Below are positions 38,482 through 49,734 of a stretch of DNA of 64,000 bases, in pieces (within the stretch, counting starts at the first letter, position 1; each line of letters starts with the position of its first letter). This DNA comes from Typha latifolia (lineage: Eukaryota; Streptophyta; Magnoliopsida; Poales; Typhaceae). The notes under the pieces were generated by a model that had not been told where the DNA came from, searched no databases, and saw only the letters and a program-made list of their open reading frames with translations. The stretch covers positions 1,116,001 through 1,180,000 of the forward strand of contig CM034113.1 in assembly GCA_019914945.1 (NCBI GenBank), in the 5' to 3' direction. Position numbers and translations under genes: made by a program.

Positions 38482-39668
38482 TCACTCAACAGTGGTGGCT
38501 TTCTGCTTCCTCTCCTTGTTGCTACGACTTGAACCGAAGCTTGGCATGCAACATTGCGTGCTCTTCTGTTGCTTCTCTCTCCTCTCCTTGAGATCTTTCT
38601 TTGGAGATACCTCACCACTGGAAGTAGAGTGAGTTGGAGAGAGATAAGGAGCCACATTTGATGATCTAGGAATTTGCTCAGAGTTCTCCCGGAGGAGTTC
38701 AGCAAGTTTCTGTATTCTATCACTTGGTGGAGACTGTCCAGATTGAGTGTTAGGAATAGTTTTCAGTGAAGTGGTCTGATTGTTTGGAGTACTACCTGTT
38801 GAAGGTGTTGATTCTGACAAAAGAGTTGCACAATTAAGACATAAAGATGTTGCTATAAATTTCAGAATTAAAGTCTGTCTCTTTATCGAATTTAATTTGA
38901 TGACATATACCTCCATGGATACTGTAGAAATCTTCTTCGCGATCGGAGTCTAAGCGAGACTGTGATTCAAAGAATGATTCTTCTTTGCTACCTGGTGGAA
39001 GTAGTAATTAATGGTGAAAATTATGGACAGCCAGATAGATGAAAAATGCTATGCTTATATACTGAACCTTGGTCATGAAACAGAAATTGGCAAATATTAG
39101 AACTGACATGTGTCCTAGATATACTCTTTGCCAAGAGTAAGATCAAATAGATGAATATTCGCTGACTAATCCACAAAATATATAATTTTGGTGTACCACC
39201 ATTGAGGATGGACTGAATTAATCTCTATAGCTTTTTCCACCTCTTTTTGTATTAAAAGTAAATTCAACAGCATAACCTGATGAAGAACTCTGAATCATTT
39301 TACCTTGCTTTATATTTATTCAAGTCATTGCACTCAAAATATTCTTCAATTATTCACATCAATAAATAATGGCCAAATGTAGATATATCAAATTATCAAA
39401 GCATTATTGTTTTTTTTTCTTTTTAAGAAGAATTATCAAAGCATTATTGTCAAGAATCAAAGAATGCATGTCTCAGTGCATCCTTTGAACTCTTTGAAAC
39501 AGGAAGACCATCAAGCTACATCATTGTGGAGTACAAGATGAAGGGAGATCAACACATTAGAATGATCATACCTGAATCATGGTTTTTCTCACTGAAACTC
39601 CTGCCTTTGGATGTGGATGAAATGGAGCTCCTTTCACTCTTTGAGCCTTTGCCAATGCGAAACTTCAT
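38482..39668 (-). CDS. Uncharacterised plant protein of the At3g27210 family, start uncertain
   Basis: Three exons on the minus strand: 39668-39572, 38991-38911 and 38813-38482, all GT-AG and in phase, giving 169 aa from the first in-frame ATG (39668). The second exon encodes GSKEESFFESQ followed by an acidic DSDREEDFYS segment, and the third carries STPSTGSTP, a RIQKLAELLRE helix and the closing QCCMPSF motif. This order matches Arabidopsis At3g27210 (SKEEAFFDSQ, EDDFFSV, GNTP, QCCLP). Family members begin MGSC and are thought to be N-myristoylated. Here the in-frame codons upstream (ISACKDSYSAMK) align with that N-terminus, but no ATG lies at the expected place. Either translation starts at 39668 and the lipid anchor is lost, there is an unseen upstream exon, or the gene is decaying. 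Molecular function is unknown. Confidence 0.7.
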
Positions 39669-41178
39669 TGCGGAATATGAGTCTTTGCAGGCCGAGATGG
39701 AGGATATGAGAATTAAAATATATGCATTGCAAGACGCAGGAAAGATCTGATCCCTAAAGATAATTAGAAAGAGGTAGAAGACTCGAAGACAAGTACAATT
39801 TGTAGAACTTTCGTTTCTTGTTTTACTCAACTATGTAATAATAATTTATAGAAAACTAATTTTCTTTTACTCAACTATGTAATTCATAATTTATCATTAT
39901 ACTAATAAGAAATTCCAAATTTTCTCAAATAAAATGTTAGCAGGAAGGGGTTACAGAGTAATTAACCTCATTGAATGTTTTCAGACTGTTAATTTGTGAC
40001 AAGAATTTATACTTCTACACTGATCTTTAATTAAATTATTCAAGAAGATGTGCCTGACCACTTAGGGATTATCTATTACTGTCATCATTTAATATTTAAG
40101 AAATATGAATGGATTTAGTCTTTGTTTTAATTAATCGCTATTGGGAGGATGAACAACTGGTACAAGAAGAATATGACTTGGTACTTCGGGTTTTTCTGGA
40201 CCTACATGAATATTATTAAATTTTGTTGATAAAAGAATAGCAAAAAGTCTTGGGAAAGTGCAAGGCACATATGGACAATATTTAATTATTAAATAATGAG
40301 TTTTAAGTAATTGACAGCCCTGTCGATGTAGTGTTTTGAAACAGTAAAATGTGGAAATTCTCATTTCTCAAACTGAATTTTGTTGTGATATTAAAGTATA
40401 CAGACAGCAATTGCAATCATAAATTTGTAGCAATCACAATAAGTATGACAAACTTTAGCTTTATACTGTTACAATCATAAGTAACTATAAGTTCAGACCT
40501 ACATATTGATGAAGAAAATCTTTCATGGCGTAATTATAGAAATACATGTTTACCTGATAATTTAGTTGAGAGTGGGTTCCTGTTTAAGTCAACCATTAAT
40601 TAGAGAAAATAAGACTTGAGATAGCTCAAAGAAAGACTGTTCTTATTACAATGATAGGATGGTTAAGGGCAGGAAACAAAGAGACTGTTCACATTTATGA
40701 GCATCAGATATGAATAAAAGGATTTGTACAGTGCAGATGATTGAAGTTCATACAGATCAGGGGCGTTTTTTTGAGTTCTCTCTGATGCACCATATAAGAA
40801 GATACATGTATCAATTCTAATTTCTGATTCCCTTGGACTACCATTATCAAGTGGAGGAATAACAAATATTTGTTCTGTAAATATTTTTGCTATTAAGAGA
40901 ATCATAATTTTTCTATTTCATTCAAGTCCAATTGACATACATGGATAGTGGTCTCAGGAAAAAAATTGATATTTTATTTTCGACAGGCAACGATTAAATC
41001 TCTATTTTCTGGCACAATAATTTACAAAGTTGACAATCTTCCCGTACATTGTAAACTCAACAGATTTTTCTTTGGATCCTGCTAAATCTTTCCATTGTTT
41101 ACAGGTTACCTGCTGATATCACAGTCTGAGTGAAATCTAGCATCAAGAAGCTCATCTGGAACTCTATGAATTTATTTC
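39669..41178. other. Intergenic stretch upstream of the At3g27210-like gene and downstream of the PPR gene
   Basis: Holds the probable leader and promoter of the minus-strand gene ending at 38482, with a candidate acceptor (TTATCTTTAG on the minus strand) near 39760, and the 3' end of the PPR gene. The remaining AT-rich DNA shows no recognisable gene. Confidence 0.45.
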
Positions 41179-43597
41179 TCACAAAAGAGCGCCAAAATCC
41201 CCACATGAGCATCTTCCATCCTTGAATTTGTGAAGCCTTTTGCTGTCCCGGACAATTATTTCTCTTTCTGTAAGTAGTGAAAAGAACTTTATAGAGCTAT
41301 GGCAGTCCCTACACATGGTGATATTCTTAATAACTCGTATTGGTGCACCTGCTGACATGTTTATTAACGCAAATGCAACAGCTAATCTTTCACTGTGGTG
41401 TTTAATGGAACCAAGTGCCTTACCTTCGTCCTCTTCATCAGATAATTCTACACTTTTATAAGGTACATATCCAAATCCTTTTGCTCTCTCAAGAAAATTC
41501 TCCAACAACTCATACATCTCAGCACTTTGAACATGGGATCTGTCATCAGCTCTGAAGAAATATACCTTGTCTTTGACAGTAATCCAGCTCCTATCCCTAA
41601 TACTTCCAATTTTCTCATCTTTCATCAGCTTCCTCACTCTTGAGACATCATGCCATCTCTCTGCTGATATATACATGTTAAGCAGCAACACATATGTCTC
41701 AATTCCTTTAGGCTTGAGCTCGAGTAACCTATCAGCAGCATAAAAACCTAGTTCCATATTCCCGTGGCTCCGGCATCCAGCAATTAGGATAGACCATATA
41801 ATCTCATTGGGTTCAAAATCCATCCTCTTCACAAAAGTGAATGCATCTTCCAATCGTCCCAACCTCACAAACATATCAACCATACATGCGTAGTGGTCCA
41901 TAACAGGCTTGATGCCGTACTCATTCTTCATCATGTTGAAATAGTATTCAGCTTCATCAACCATACCAGCATGGCTGCATGCCGAGAGGACACCCACAAA
42001 GGTGACCTGGTTTGGCCTCACTCCAGCAAATATCATGTCCTCGAAAAGCTGAATTGCTTCCTCGGATCGACCATGCTGAGAATATCCTGTGAGCATAGAA
42101 GTCCAAGAAATAAGAGTCCTTCTTGGCATCTCAATAAAAGCCTTAGTTGCTTTCTCAATGGAGCCACATTTGTTATACATGTTAACCAACGCACTGCTCA
42201 CGACAACATCTGATAAAAAACCTGTTTTTATTGTTTGAGCATGGATTTGCTCACCCTGTTCTAAGGCCACAAGGCCACTGCAAATGGTTAGGACGCTCGA
42301 GAAGCTGAAAAGATCAGGTTTCAGACCTGAACCATTTAGCTTGAGGAATATCTTGAGTGCTTCCATTCCACTAGAATGAGCTGAGGTATCATCCTTCGCA
42401 AAATTCATCATCTGCGCATGCCCAGCTATCATTGCATTCCATGTGATCAGACTGACAGTCTCCATATCATCAAATAATCTCCTTGCTTCTTCAATTTCCC
42501 CACCCTTCAGATATAGGTACATCACTGAATTCTTCACTGGAATATTCGATTCACATCCGAATTTGATGCAGAAGGAATGGATTTGCTTGCCAAGACCCAG
42601 ATCTTGTGCTACAGAGCACAAGCTCAACGCACTAGTCAACGTGAACTCATTTGGCTCAACATTTTCCAAAAGCATTTCGACAAACAGTGTCAAACCCAAC
42701 TCAGCATCACCATTATCACCGCAGGCAGATATGATCGTCGTCCAGGAGATCACATTCTTATCTGGGATTTTTTCAAAAGCTCTCAAGGCAGATTCCATGC
42801 TTCCACATTTGGAATACAAACTGCAGAGAGAGTTCCCCATACTCGTGTTGGACAATATTCCATACTTTATCATGTAACCATGAACTTGCTTGCCGAGATC
42901 AATAGAAAACAGAGCGCAGCAAGCACTCAAGACAGCTCCTAATGTGTAATTGGTAGGGTATACTCCTGACTCCAATAGTTCAACGAATACTTGAATAGCA
43001 GACTCCGGCTGAGAATTGTGAACATAGCCAGTGATAACAGCCGTCCAAGTGACGATATTCCGGTTCGGTGTTTTGTCAAATAGCTTGCGAGCATGGCCAG
43101 CCACCCCACATTTCATATATACATTGATGAGAGATGTAGCTACAAACAGGTCTTCATGGGTTCCAGTCTTTATAATGTGCGCATGAAGGAGTTCGGCATC
43201 GGATACTGACTTGGTATCGATGCATTGCTGCAGGAGAGGGACATATGGAGCAGACTCAACATGGGTTCCTTCCTTTAAAATGTTAAGTGCTTCTCTGGCA
43301 TCCAAAGTTTGCGGTAAAATCTCGGAGCCACTCTCTGGTGTCGAAGGGCTTCTCTGATAAGAAGCACTCTGCTACAAAGACAACATTTTTTTTTTGTGGA
43401 AGAATTACGCACTAAATCAGTAACGGGTATGAGAACAACTTGGATTGATGGGCATTCCCAAAATCTCAACTTTAAGCCGGAGATCAGAAGATCATTACCT
43501 TTTCGAGAGAAAGAGAGTTAGAAGAGAGCTTTCGGAGGTCAGGATCGAGCTTCTGGAGTGTGGTGCCAGTGATGGCAAGGGAAGGTAGAGAAGCCAT
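41179..43597 (-). CDS. DYW-class pentatricopeptide repeat protein (organelle RNA editing), two exons
   Basis: Exon 1 is 43597-43499 (ATG at 43597, 33 aa beginning MASLPSLAIT, Ser/Leu/Thr-rich and compatible with an organelle transit peptide). Exon 2 is 43371-41179, in phase 0 across a 127-bp GT-AG intron, for about 763 aa. The large open frame alone seems to start at 43305, but that codon is TTG inside exon 2. About a dozen P, L and S repeats span residues 70-560 (for example SLINVYMKCG, NSLCSLYSKCGSMESA, SALVNMYNKCGSIEKA), followed by E/E+ and DYW-like domains. Cytidine-deaminase zinc residues are present (HHSERLAVAF for HxE, CRDCH for CxxCH). The protein ends CSCGDFGALL, so the usual final DYW is replaced. 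Family role: site-specific C-to-U editing of chloroplast or mitochondrial transcripts; target unknown. Confidence 0.92.
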
Positions 43598-45179
43598 TAA
43601 AAGAAAGAGAGAAGAGTATAGGAAGAGGCGGAGGAGGACGAGAAGAAGAGAAGAAGTGACATCATAACACTAACGCATTTGGATTCTTCTTCCTTGCGTG
43701 AATCTTATCTTTCCCTTTGGTTTTTTCGCATTGGATCTTCCTCTTGTGGTGAGGAAGGAGTCTTAACCCCAAGTTTATGAGATAAGGCTTCGAGTGTTTT
43801 GTATTGCTTCTTGTGGTGTGGAGGGAAGAGAGAGGTTGGTAGTTAAAACTCGAAGGCACGAAAGCTGATCGTCTACATGCGCGAGTGCAGGAATTTCCTG
43901 CAGTTGGTGCAACTTGGCAGATTATGATGCTTAATTAGTTAATCATTTTTTCTAGATAACCACCTACCTTTTGGATTTATTGCAAACAACCTCTCTCCTT
44001 CTTAAATTTTTACAAATAGGCTCCCCTTTTATAGTATTTTGGATTTTGTTTACATAATTGCCACTGTAAACTTTCAAAATATCATAATTGCCATCGGACA
44101 TTTTTGTGCTTCATTCTGTTAGGTAAATCTAATTAATCATGATTAAAACATAACTTAGATCTAAATAAAACTATTTTGCCCTTATATAACTTATTAAAAA
44201 TAGTTTAAAAAGCTTATCCAATATTATACTCAATATCATAATACAATAAAATACATCTTGTTTTAGTGAGATAAAATTTGTTGATAAATATTTTTACACC
44301 TTAAACTTTAAAAAGGGGTACTTCAATCACTTATATGTGTCTATTAATTTTAATAATAATTTGTTAGAAATATTTATTAAAATTAATCATAATGACAGAT
44401 CTAAAAGAGTCAAAAAAAAAAAAATAGTGGCAATTTTGATATTTTAAAGAATGCAACAACATCTATGATATTTTAAAAGTCCATAGTATTTTTTACCAAA
44501 AAAGTGGACCAAGCTAGGGGTGCCAACCGGGTCGAGTTATGTGGGTTCGAGTCAGATCATATTCAGGTCGAGTCAACTTCACCATAACACGAATACAATT
44601 CGATTAATAAACAAAACGGATTGCATTTAGTAGACACGAATATACCCCGATTATTAAATTTGGGTAACATAACACGATTCGTCTAACCCATTTATCCTAT
44701 ATAAAATTCAATATTTATTAATTTATTTAATATAAATAGTGTATTATACAAAAATAATATATTTTCTAACTCAAAACTCATACAACATATAAATTACAAT
44801 TCTAATAATTTACCATAACATAAATCCATACAACAAGTTTTAGTTCCAACTCTCAAATCTAATAATCCTTTAATAATTAGAACAAAGTTTAAAGTTTACA
44901 ATCCATTACAAATTAAAAATAGTTTGAAATAAATAAACAATAATATTAAGCCCTCTATTTTATTGTCCAAAGATCGTGACCCTCTCAAAAAGATCAAAAG
45001 AGAATGTAAATAATTAAGTTATAAAATAGAGAGAAAGATTCTCGTACCAAACATCAATATTAAATATATAAGATATACACGGTGAGAAACATAATATAAA
45101 AATTATTAAAAAAAAAAGTGCATAGATTATAATTGATCTTTTTCTTAATGGTTACCAAAGATCTCAGGCTAAATTGTAC
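43598..45179. other. Intergenic stretch with a degenerate transposon
   Basis: Contains the PPR leader and promoter, then AT-rich DNA. From about 44515 there is a repeat beginning 'taggggtgccaaccgggtcgagttatgtgggttcgag', a wording shared by many plant hAT-like or derived elements. The right terminus is not visible; the element appears to run up to, and may have truncated, the CIPK fragment beginning at 45180. Confidence 0.45.
44515..44700. mobile_element. Degenerate hAT-like element end
   Basis: 'AGGGGTGCCAACCGGGTCGAG' followed by 'cacgaatacaattcgattaa' and 'cgattcgtctaacccatttatcc' is the characteristic wording of common non-coding plant elements. No matching inverted terminus or target duplication was found, so assignment to hAT is tentative. 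Confidence 0.35.
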
Positions 45180-45885
45180 CTTGGAATTGTTCATCCTCTT
45201 AACTGATAGGCTTACATCCTTTGCAGCAACCTCAATTTTTTTTATTCTCATCTACCGAATGCACTGAGCCAAGTTTCGTTTTCTACTTGTCATCGATTTG
45301 ACAAAATTAGCTTACAGTAGAAAATGATAGAGATAAAAGTAGAAATCAGAATTTGAAATACCTGCTCCTGAAAAAGACCAGACAAATCTAGGTCAGTGGA
45401 CATTGCTATATGTTGGAAAGCATTGATAAACCTCTCGGATTTTCCATTTCCTGTCTGGCTTGTTCTCTCCTGCATATCAATCTAGGTTGAGATTTTTATG
45501 TTTGTTTATTAATGGCTAGAGAAAAAAGAAGGAAAGCTATGTGTCATAGAAAGAAAAATAATTTTAGTACTTACAGTAATCCTTTCAAGTGTTCTTCTAT
45601 TGATACCATCTGCATCATCATTTTCATCATTTTCAATTGCAAACAAAGGCTTGTAATCCTCTCGAAACCATCCATCATCGAGATCTCTGCTATTGTAGCC
45701 CGCTATTGTGAGAAAGAATGTAAGCTTCTTTCTTAACTAAAGAGATGCATCATTTTCCTATTGAAGAAAATAAATCTCATGAAGCTTGAAGTATACTTCA
45801 AAAGGATTTCAGAAGGTACCCTTATAGGAAATGGATCCAAAATCCTCGAAATAAGCTTCCTTTGCGAGGTTGATGGTGAGCGGCA
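45180..45885 (-). pseudogene. CIPK: CBL-interacting protein kinase (CIPK) pseudogene, C-terminal exons only
   Basis: Four decayed exons on the minus strand. About 45885-45820 reads AKKLISRILDPFPIR after one extra base. 45702-45575 reads RATIAEI then, after a frameshift, DDGWFREDYKP and an acidic linker, with donor GTAAGT. 45469-45362 is intact (36 codons) and contains the NAF/FISL motif INAFQHIAMSTDLDLSGLF, which in the family binds CBL calcium sensors. 45282-45180 reads toward KKIEVAAKDVSLSVKRMNN after a slip in an A run. Splice sites are largely kept. The kinase catalytic domain and the final exons are absent, and at least three frameshifts are present, so no functional kinase is made. The IEVAAKDVSLSV segment resembles the CIPK1/17/21 side of the family. 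Confidence 0.8.
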
Positions 45886-46990
45886 AATCTATTAGGAGGG
45901 GTGCCATGCGACACCCCTCGTGCCACGTGCCGGTACGCCACCGACATGGCACGGCCATCCATGATTCTAATATCTTCTAAACTTCTACCAACTAGAGCTT
46001 TAGGGATTAGGGTGAGTAGTTGGTGAGGAGGCCCTCACGTTGCAACAACGCCGACGCACTGGATGCGGCCATCTTTCTATCTTCGGCGAGCTGCGTGGTG
46101 TGAAGCTATAGAGGGGCTGCTGTAGGAGCTTAACTTGATGCTCCGGATAATAGAGGGCTACCCTCCTCTTGTGTTCGCCGGAGCGAGGAAGTTAGAGGAA
46201 AGACTCGCAGAGACAGCCACAGAATGGGCCTTCTTGCTCCAAAGAGGAGACTGCGGCTCGATGGATCACTGCTTGTCGCCAAGGCACACCACGACGGGTG
46301 TCTACCACTTGGTCTCTTCCTTGAGGACCACATTGATACCCTGTTGCTGCGAATACGCCTCGATTCAGGTACTCGAAAATGACCTTGTCAACGAGTCGCA
46401 ACTAAGGGAGGAGCTCGGTTGGGCTGCCCCAGAAGATCAACTTGATCATCGTGTCGTGCAGTGTTATTTGGGTGGGTGCTATTGGTGGTCAGAGCTCATT
46501 GGTCATTGCTACGAAGCTGGTCATCCACATCAATACCCTATTGTTGGGCGGTAGAAGAAGCTGGAGCAAAAGAGGAAGTAGGCAAAGCCCGCCCAATCTG
46601 CTGTCTCACAGGCCGACAAGCGATGACGGGCTAGACTATTCTAGCTCGGCTCGAACCCGCCCGGCCCAACCCACTAGTGAGCGAGCTGGCGAACACAATG
46701 CCTAGCTTAGTTGGCCCAATTTGAATCCAGCCCGGCCCGCTCGATGATCACCTCTCTGTGTTGAATACTACACACACAGTACCATTAATTTTCCAACATT
46801 TTCATAAGTTCTACATATTTCTTCTCAATTTTCATCTTCTTCGTACTGTTACACTTAATCAGACATCGAAACTAATACAAAATGCATTGTTTATGATTGC
46901 ATGCCATATCCCAATTAAGAGGGCTTATACATTGTCATTCCAAGAAAACTGAATAAAGGGAATGAGGAGAGAACTCAAGCACGAATAGAA
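45886..46990. other. GC-rich repetitive patch, unknown
   Basis: Markedly more GC-rich than its surroundings. It begins with 'gaggggtgccatgcgacacccctcgtgccacgtgccggtacgccaccgacatggcacgg', wording that looks like an interspersed repeat. A 139-codon open frame lies at 46135-46554 (plus) without a recognisable domain. At 46590-46745 the words 'cgcccggcccaaccc' and 'gcccggcccgctcgatgatcacc' look like another degenerate transposon end. Possibly an old transposable element; not assigned. Confidence 0.4.
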
Positions 46991-49190
46991 TTAGAAAAGA
47001 TAGATCCGTGAATCATCATCGTAGATGATGTTATTATGTTGAGTTTTGACTAATCCGACATCCATTCATTTGTCGAGTCTGAATGCTTGTTGCCTGAAAT
47101 AATCAAAGCAGCAAGTTTTAATGCTGGATTCAACAAGCATATGCAGATAAATGGATAGGCCAACGAGACTAAAGAATGATGTAATATAGATACTATGTGA
47201 ACAGTAAAAAACAATAAGAGAAGGCCAGGAGTTATACTAATTTGGATCAATACTGAGTATGCAATCTGAAATGCTTGGCAATGCATCAAAGAGAGTTTAT
47301 CCTCTTCTGCAATTTTAAATCATATCTGAAACTGAAACTATAATTTATCAACCTCTGAAGTACTTCTGGATTTCTTTGACCACTTTGTAAAGTTAATTGC
47401 ACCAATCTAAGAATGTATGAGAGGAAAAATAGTTTCTCTAATATACTTCTATGGAGAACGTATGCACAAGGACAAGAATCAACAATAAACTGAGAGCAAG
47501 AAAGAAAAACACTCTGAAACTTGAGGACTAACAAAACATTTGAAAGTCAACAGTAAAGCATTATTCTTCTTAGTCAAGTCATATAATTATTTGCGACAAG
47601 CAGAAGTCTGGACAGTGCACAAAATGTTAGCTTACTATAAAATTGACATGAAGAAGAAACAGAAAGGAAATGAAAGATGCAAATAGAACAACATAATCAG
47701 CAAAAGTTCACTTGAGAATAACTTGGCTGCAATGAAATAATAAGAAATCAACGATTTCAAACTGAAACATGAATTATGTAGCCTTGTGAATCAAAGGGAG
47801 TTGAAGATTAACTTAGCAGATTTATGTACTTCAAGTATAATTCCTGTTGAAGTGTTTGCATTAAATGTTTCTATAGTTTGATGTGCCATCAATAGTTACT
47901 TGAGCTTGATAAGGTTAATGCCTTGACTCAATGAGGACTTGTTAATATTTGTGATTCCATGAAGAACTATTGGCGAATAAGCAGAATGACTAGAAACAAG
48001 AAATAAGAGAATAGCTAAGACTTAATAAAGTTATTTTATACATCTAATATAATTTCTACATAAAATTACGATTATAGGAATTTCTTTATTAACTAGCTGA
48101 AGTCATATTGGAGTCTCTGAATTATAAGATTGACGTACTAACTCCCCAGCAATGGTCAGCAGTAGTCTTTGATTAAGTAAGATGATGGGAGTTTTTGAAT
48201 AACTACCTCAGCATAAGTCTTCTGGTTTGTCAAAGCTCTCCACCAGTTGAATCAAAGATAAAAATGACATGCAATAAGCAAACTGGGTATCTTTGACTAA
48301 TAGAATGCCTTTCCAAACTAAAGTATCTGAGTAGCAATAGAAATAATACCATATAACAGTATATTTTATGTATATCCAGAACAGATTGGTGCTATCTAGA
48401 TCGTTACTACTACAATCACATCACAGGGACATCTAAATGATGAGCTATTACATTCAGGATATATTCATCAATTATCACCTGAAGCTACCACAGTGTATTG
48501 CCTTGATGAGTTTGGACTAACCTCACAATCTCATTATTTGTCAAGGCTAAGTATTTGACCTCTCGCATATAAGGTAGTTTGCCAGAAATTATCAAAGCGG
48601 TAAGCTTCATATACTTGAAGCTATAACAATATTTGTCAATAAATGGAGAAGCCATGAGCCAGTGAAATTTTTTCCTGTTACTTTTGTTGTAAGAGCATAG
48701 AACTACTAATATCATGCATGGTACAAACAAAACAAGAGGATTAGGGTCAATTTCTAGCCTCTAGAAAGCTAGGATAATTCATACTTATGCATATCATTAA
48801 TGGTGAAGACACGAGGAATAATGATCAGCTGTTCACTACAAAGAGATGCTCTTCTTTTCTTTTCTTTTTAATGCAAATTTAATATCTAAAAGTAAAGCCA
48901 GAACATATACAACCTGCAAATGATCTGGCTTTCCCTGGGCTCTTATGCTATACTATTACTATCAACTGCAACAATTACAAAATGGAATCTGAAATGCATC
49001 AACAATTATAACAATAAGAGCACGGATTCTTCCTACAATGAGATTAATCAAAATGCATGCATGAAAAACAGAGCAATGAAAACATGGTGGTGATGTTGCC
49101 CAGGGATACAAACAGAAAGGGAGGGAGAGAAATGGGAAATGCAGACTGAAAGGCAAGAGAATATGGTGATACCTCATGGATCAAACAATG
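46991..49190 (-). repeat. NB-LRR 3' non-coding block, copy A
   Basis: Parallel in order to the region downstream of the intact NB-LRR gene (copy C). Landmarks: donor GTATCACC at about 49172 (minus strand) right after the LRR fragment; 'gatatattcatcaattatcac' at 48459; 'gaaactgaaactataatttatca' at 47329; acceptor TTATTTCAG at 47094. The acceptor equivalent to 52833 in copy C reads TTTCTG here, so it is destroyed. It is a former spliced 3' untranslated region belonging to the LRR pseudogene at 49196. Confidence 0.7.
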
Positions 49191-49195
49191 AGAAT

Positions 49196-49722
49196 CTAGT
49201 TGATTCTTATGTCTGAATGTGAGCAATTGCTGACCAATCTGGCCCATCGCCCTTGCAGTACTGCTCTTCAAACAAAGGCATGCCCTCCTTGTTAGGTATT
49301 TACCGAAAGTTGGGGCAGTAATGTATCCATAATTTTTTGAGTGACTGCAGGTTATTCACCTCATGCAAGGCATGGAGATTCCGACAATATTTAATGTGTA
49401 ACTCTTGGAGTGACGTGAGATATTGAAGTGTCCGCCCATCCATTTCAGATTCCTCAGAATATTTGATTACTAGTTGCTCAATGGAGGCAAGGCCTTGTCA
49501 GCTACGCAACACTTTGAGCAGTAAGGCGTTGCCGACCACAAGAGTAGATATGGATGACAACCCCACTTCTTCCGGCACCCATGCAACCTAATCTGGCCCT
49601 CAGGATGGCAGCAGAACCAGCTTTGGACATCCGTATATTTCCAATCTGTCAAGTGAAGGGAAGGCATCAAGGTTGGCAAGTGATAAAAGCTCTTCACAAT
49701 TAGCGAGAACTAAGTTTCGGAG
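49196..49722 (-). pseudogene. NB-LRR C-terminal fragment with nonsense mutation
   Basis: Minus strand, closely similar to 62911-63480 of the right-hand NB-LRR gene. Recognisable in order are the LRRs with SSISTLVV-like text, LKVL, QLVIKYS, ELHIKYCR and SLKKLW, and the end reading SDIRIN then TAG (49196). In the LKVLLSRQG segment the AGA codon is TGA (49498-49500). About 42 bp are deleted relative to the 62.9-kb gene between the CPNFQSL-like segment and the EEQY segment. The 5' side stops abruptly at about 49722, where copy B of the 3' block begins. It cannot encode a resistance protein. Confidence 0.8.
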
Positions 49723-49734
49723 TTTATTCTTTTC

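Noticed and set aside
39526..39750. Plus-strand 74-codon frame with an apparently helical end
   Set aside because: It overlaps the minus-strand first exon of the At3g27210-like gene, which splices in phase to conserved exons.
41240..42942. Several plus-strand frames of 70-144 codons
   Set aside because: They are antisense to the intact PPR coding region.
46135..46554. 139-codon frame as a possible retroelement gag gene
   Set aside because: No zinc knuckle, protease or other gag landmark is visible, so it was kept only as an unknown frame in a repeat.
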